A stretch of 64,000 nucleotides of DNA, taken from positions 3,038,001-3,102,000 of the forward strand of contig NZ_CP034752.1 of the NCBI RefSeq assembly GCF_004295645.1, given 5' to 3'. Source of the DNA: Limnobaculum zhutongyuii. GTDB lineage: Bacteria > Pseudomonadota > Gammaproteobacteria > Enterobacterales > Enterobacteriaceae. The notes beneath the pieces are model-generated. The model had not been told where the DNA came from, did no database searches, and was given only the letters and a program-made list of their open reading frames with translations. Positions 63,881-64,000 of this stretch are shown here, piece after piece. How positions within the stretch are numbered: position 1 is the stretch's first letter; the number at the start of each line of letters is the position of its first letter. A program made the position numbers and the translations under genes.

Positions 63881-64000
63881 TCAGCTCCTCTCCGTTCTGC
63901 TTAGCCACATTTCGTCCATTGCACCGCCGCGAATTTGCATCGGGTAGACGTGTTCTCTTTCATCAACGGCAACATCAACAAACACCAGACGATTTTTAAT
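63881..64000 (-). CDS. ilvI: Acetolactate synthase III large subunit, C-terminal end
   Basis: The last 39 codons lie in the window, ending VYPMQIRGGAMDEMWLSRTE then RS and TGA at 63881-63883. This matches the E. coli IlvI C-terminus (MQIRGGGMDEMWLSKTE). It is the thiamine-diphosphate catalytic subunit of branched-chain amino acid synthesis. The rest lies beyond the right edge. Confidence 0.95.
   Translation of the reverse strand: MKNRLVFVDVAVDEREHVYPMQIRGGAMDEMWLSRTERS

Noticed and set aside
1..64000. tRNA, rRNA, CRISPR arrays, riboswitches and complete insertion sequences
   Set aside because: None was recognised: no tRNA-like cloverleaf with the usual T-loop, no regularly spaced repeat array, and no transposase gene in the frames examined.

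Overview
The window is from a gammaproteobacterium of the order Enterobacterales. The chromosomal proteins (LpdA, AceF, AceE, PdhR, LpxC, FtsZ, MurC, RsmH, Cra, IlvH) can be aligned by eye almost end to end with their E. coli counterparts, and the gene order is the E. coli pdh / sec / mra-fts region. Several order differences argue against Escherichia itself: no ampE or nadC beside ampD, a prepilin peptidase gene kept in front of coaE, and a sugar ABC transporter between hofC and guaC. A Budviciaceae-like lineage is possible but cannot be shown from the sequence alone.

Positions 1 to about 16,780 are the early and head-gene half of a P2-family prophage. It is cut by the left edge of the window and abuts the terminator of lpdA on the right. 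Reading leftwards from the chromosome: integrase, two tandem C-type repressor genes, a divergent cox gene, small early genes, a Dam-type methylase, the HUH replication protein gpA, an accessory cargo slot, a candidate cos site, portal (Q), terminase ATPase (P), then divergent scaffold/protease (O), capsid (N) and the first codons of terminase small subunit (M). The cargo slot corresponds to the place of old/tin in P2. It carries an AT-rich two-gene unit, an AAA+ ATPase plus a subtilisin-like protease, of the ietAS anti-phage type.

Positions 16,825 to 26,928 hold the pyruvate dehydrogenase cluster (pdhR-aceE-aceF-lpdA, leftward) with a clear PdhR operator, then aroP and ampD. Positions 27,174 to 39,100 hold ppdD-hofB-hofC (type IV pilin and assembly), a ytfQRT-yjfF galactofuranose-type transporter, guaC, and pilD-coaE-zapD-yacG. 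Positions 39,145 to 61,731 hold mutT-secA-secM, a DciA-like gene, and the whole dcw cluster lpxC-ftsZ-ftsA-ftsQ-ddlB-murC-murG-ftsW-murD-mraY-murF-murE-ftsI-ftsL-rsmH-mraZ, leftward from a recognisable mra promoter with MraZ boxes. Cra, ilvH and the end of ilvI close the window.

The least expected feature is a structured repeat of about 168 bp present twice, in opposite orientation, at 26155-26322 (where ampE would be) and 39632-39800 (between secA and mutT). The two copies differ mainly at paired positions, so three stems are preserved by compensatory changes. Other points of note are the duplicated repressor, the helix-turn-helix tail on the ATPase of the ietAS-like pair, a 20-bp hairpin between pdhR and aceE, and a variant SecM arrest motif.
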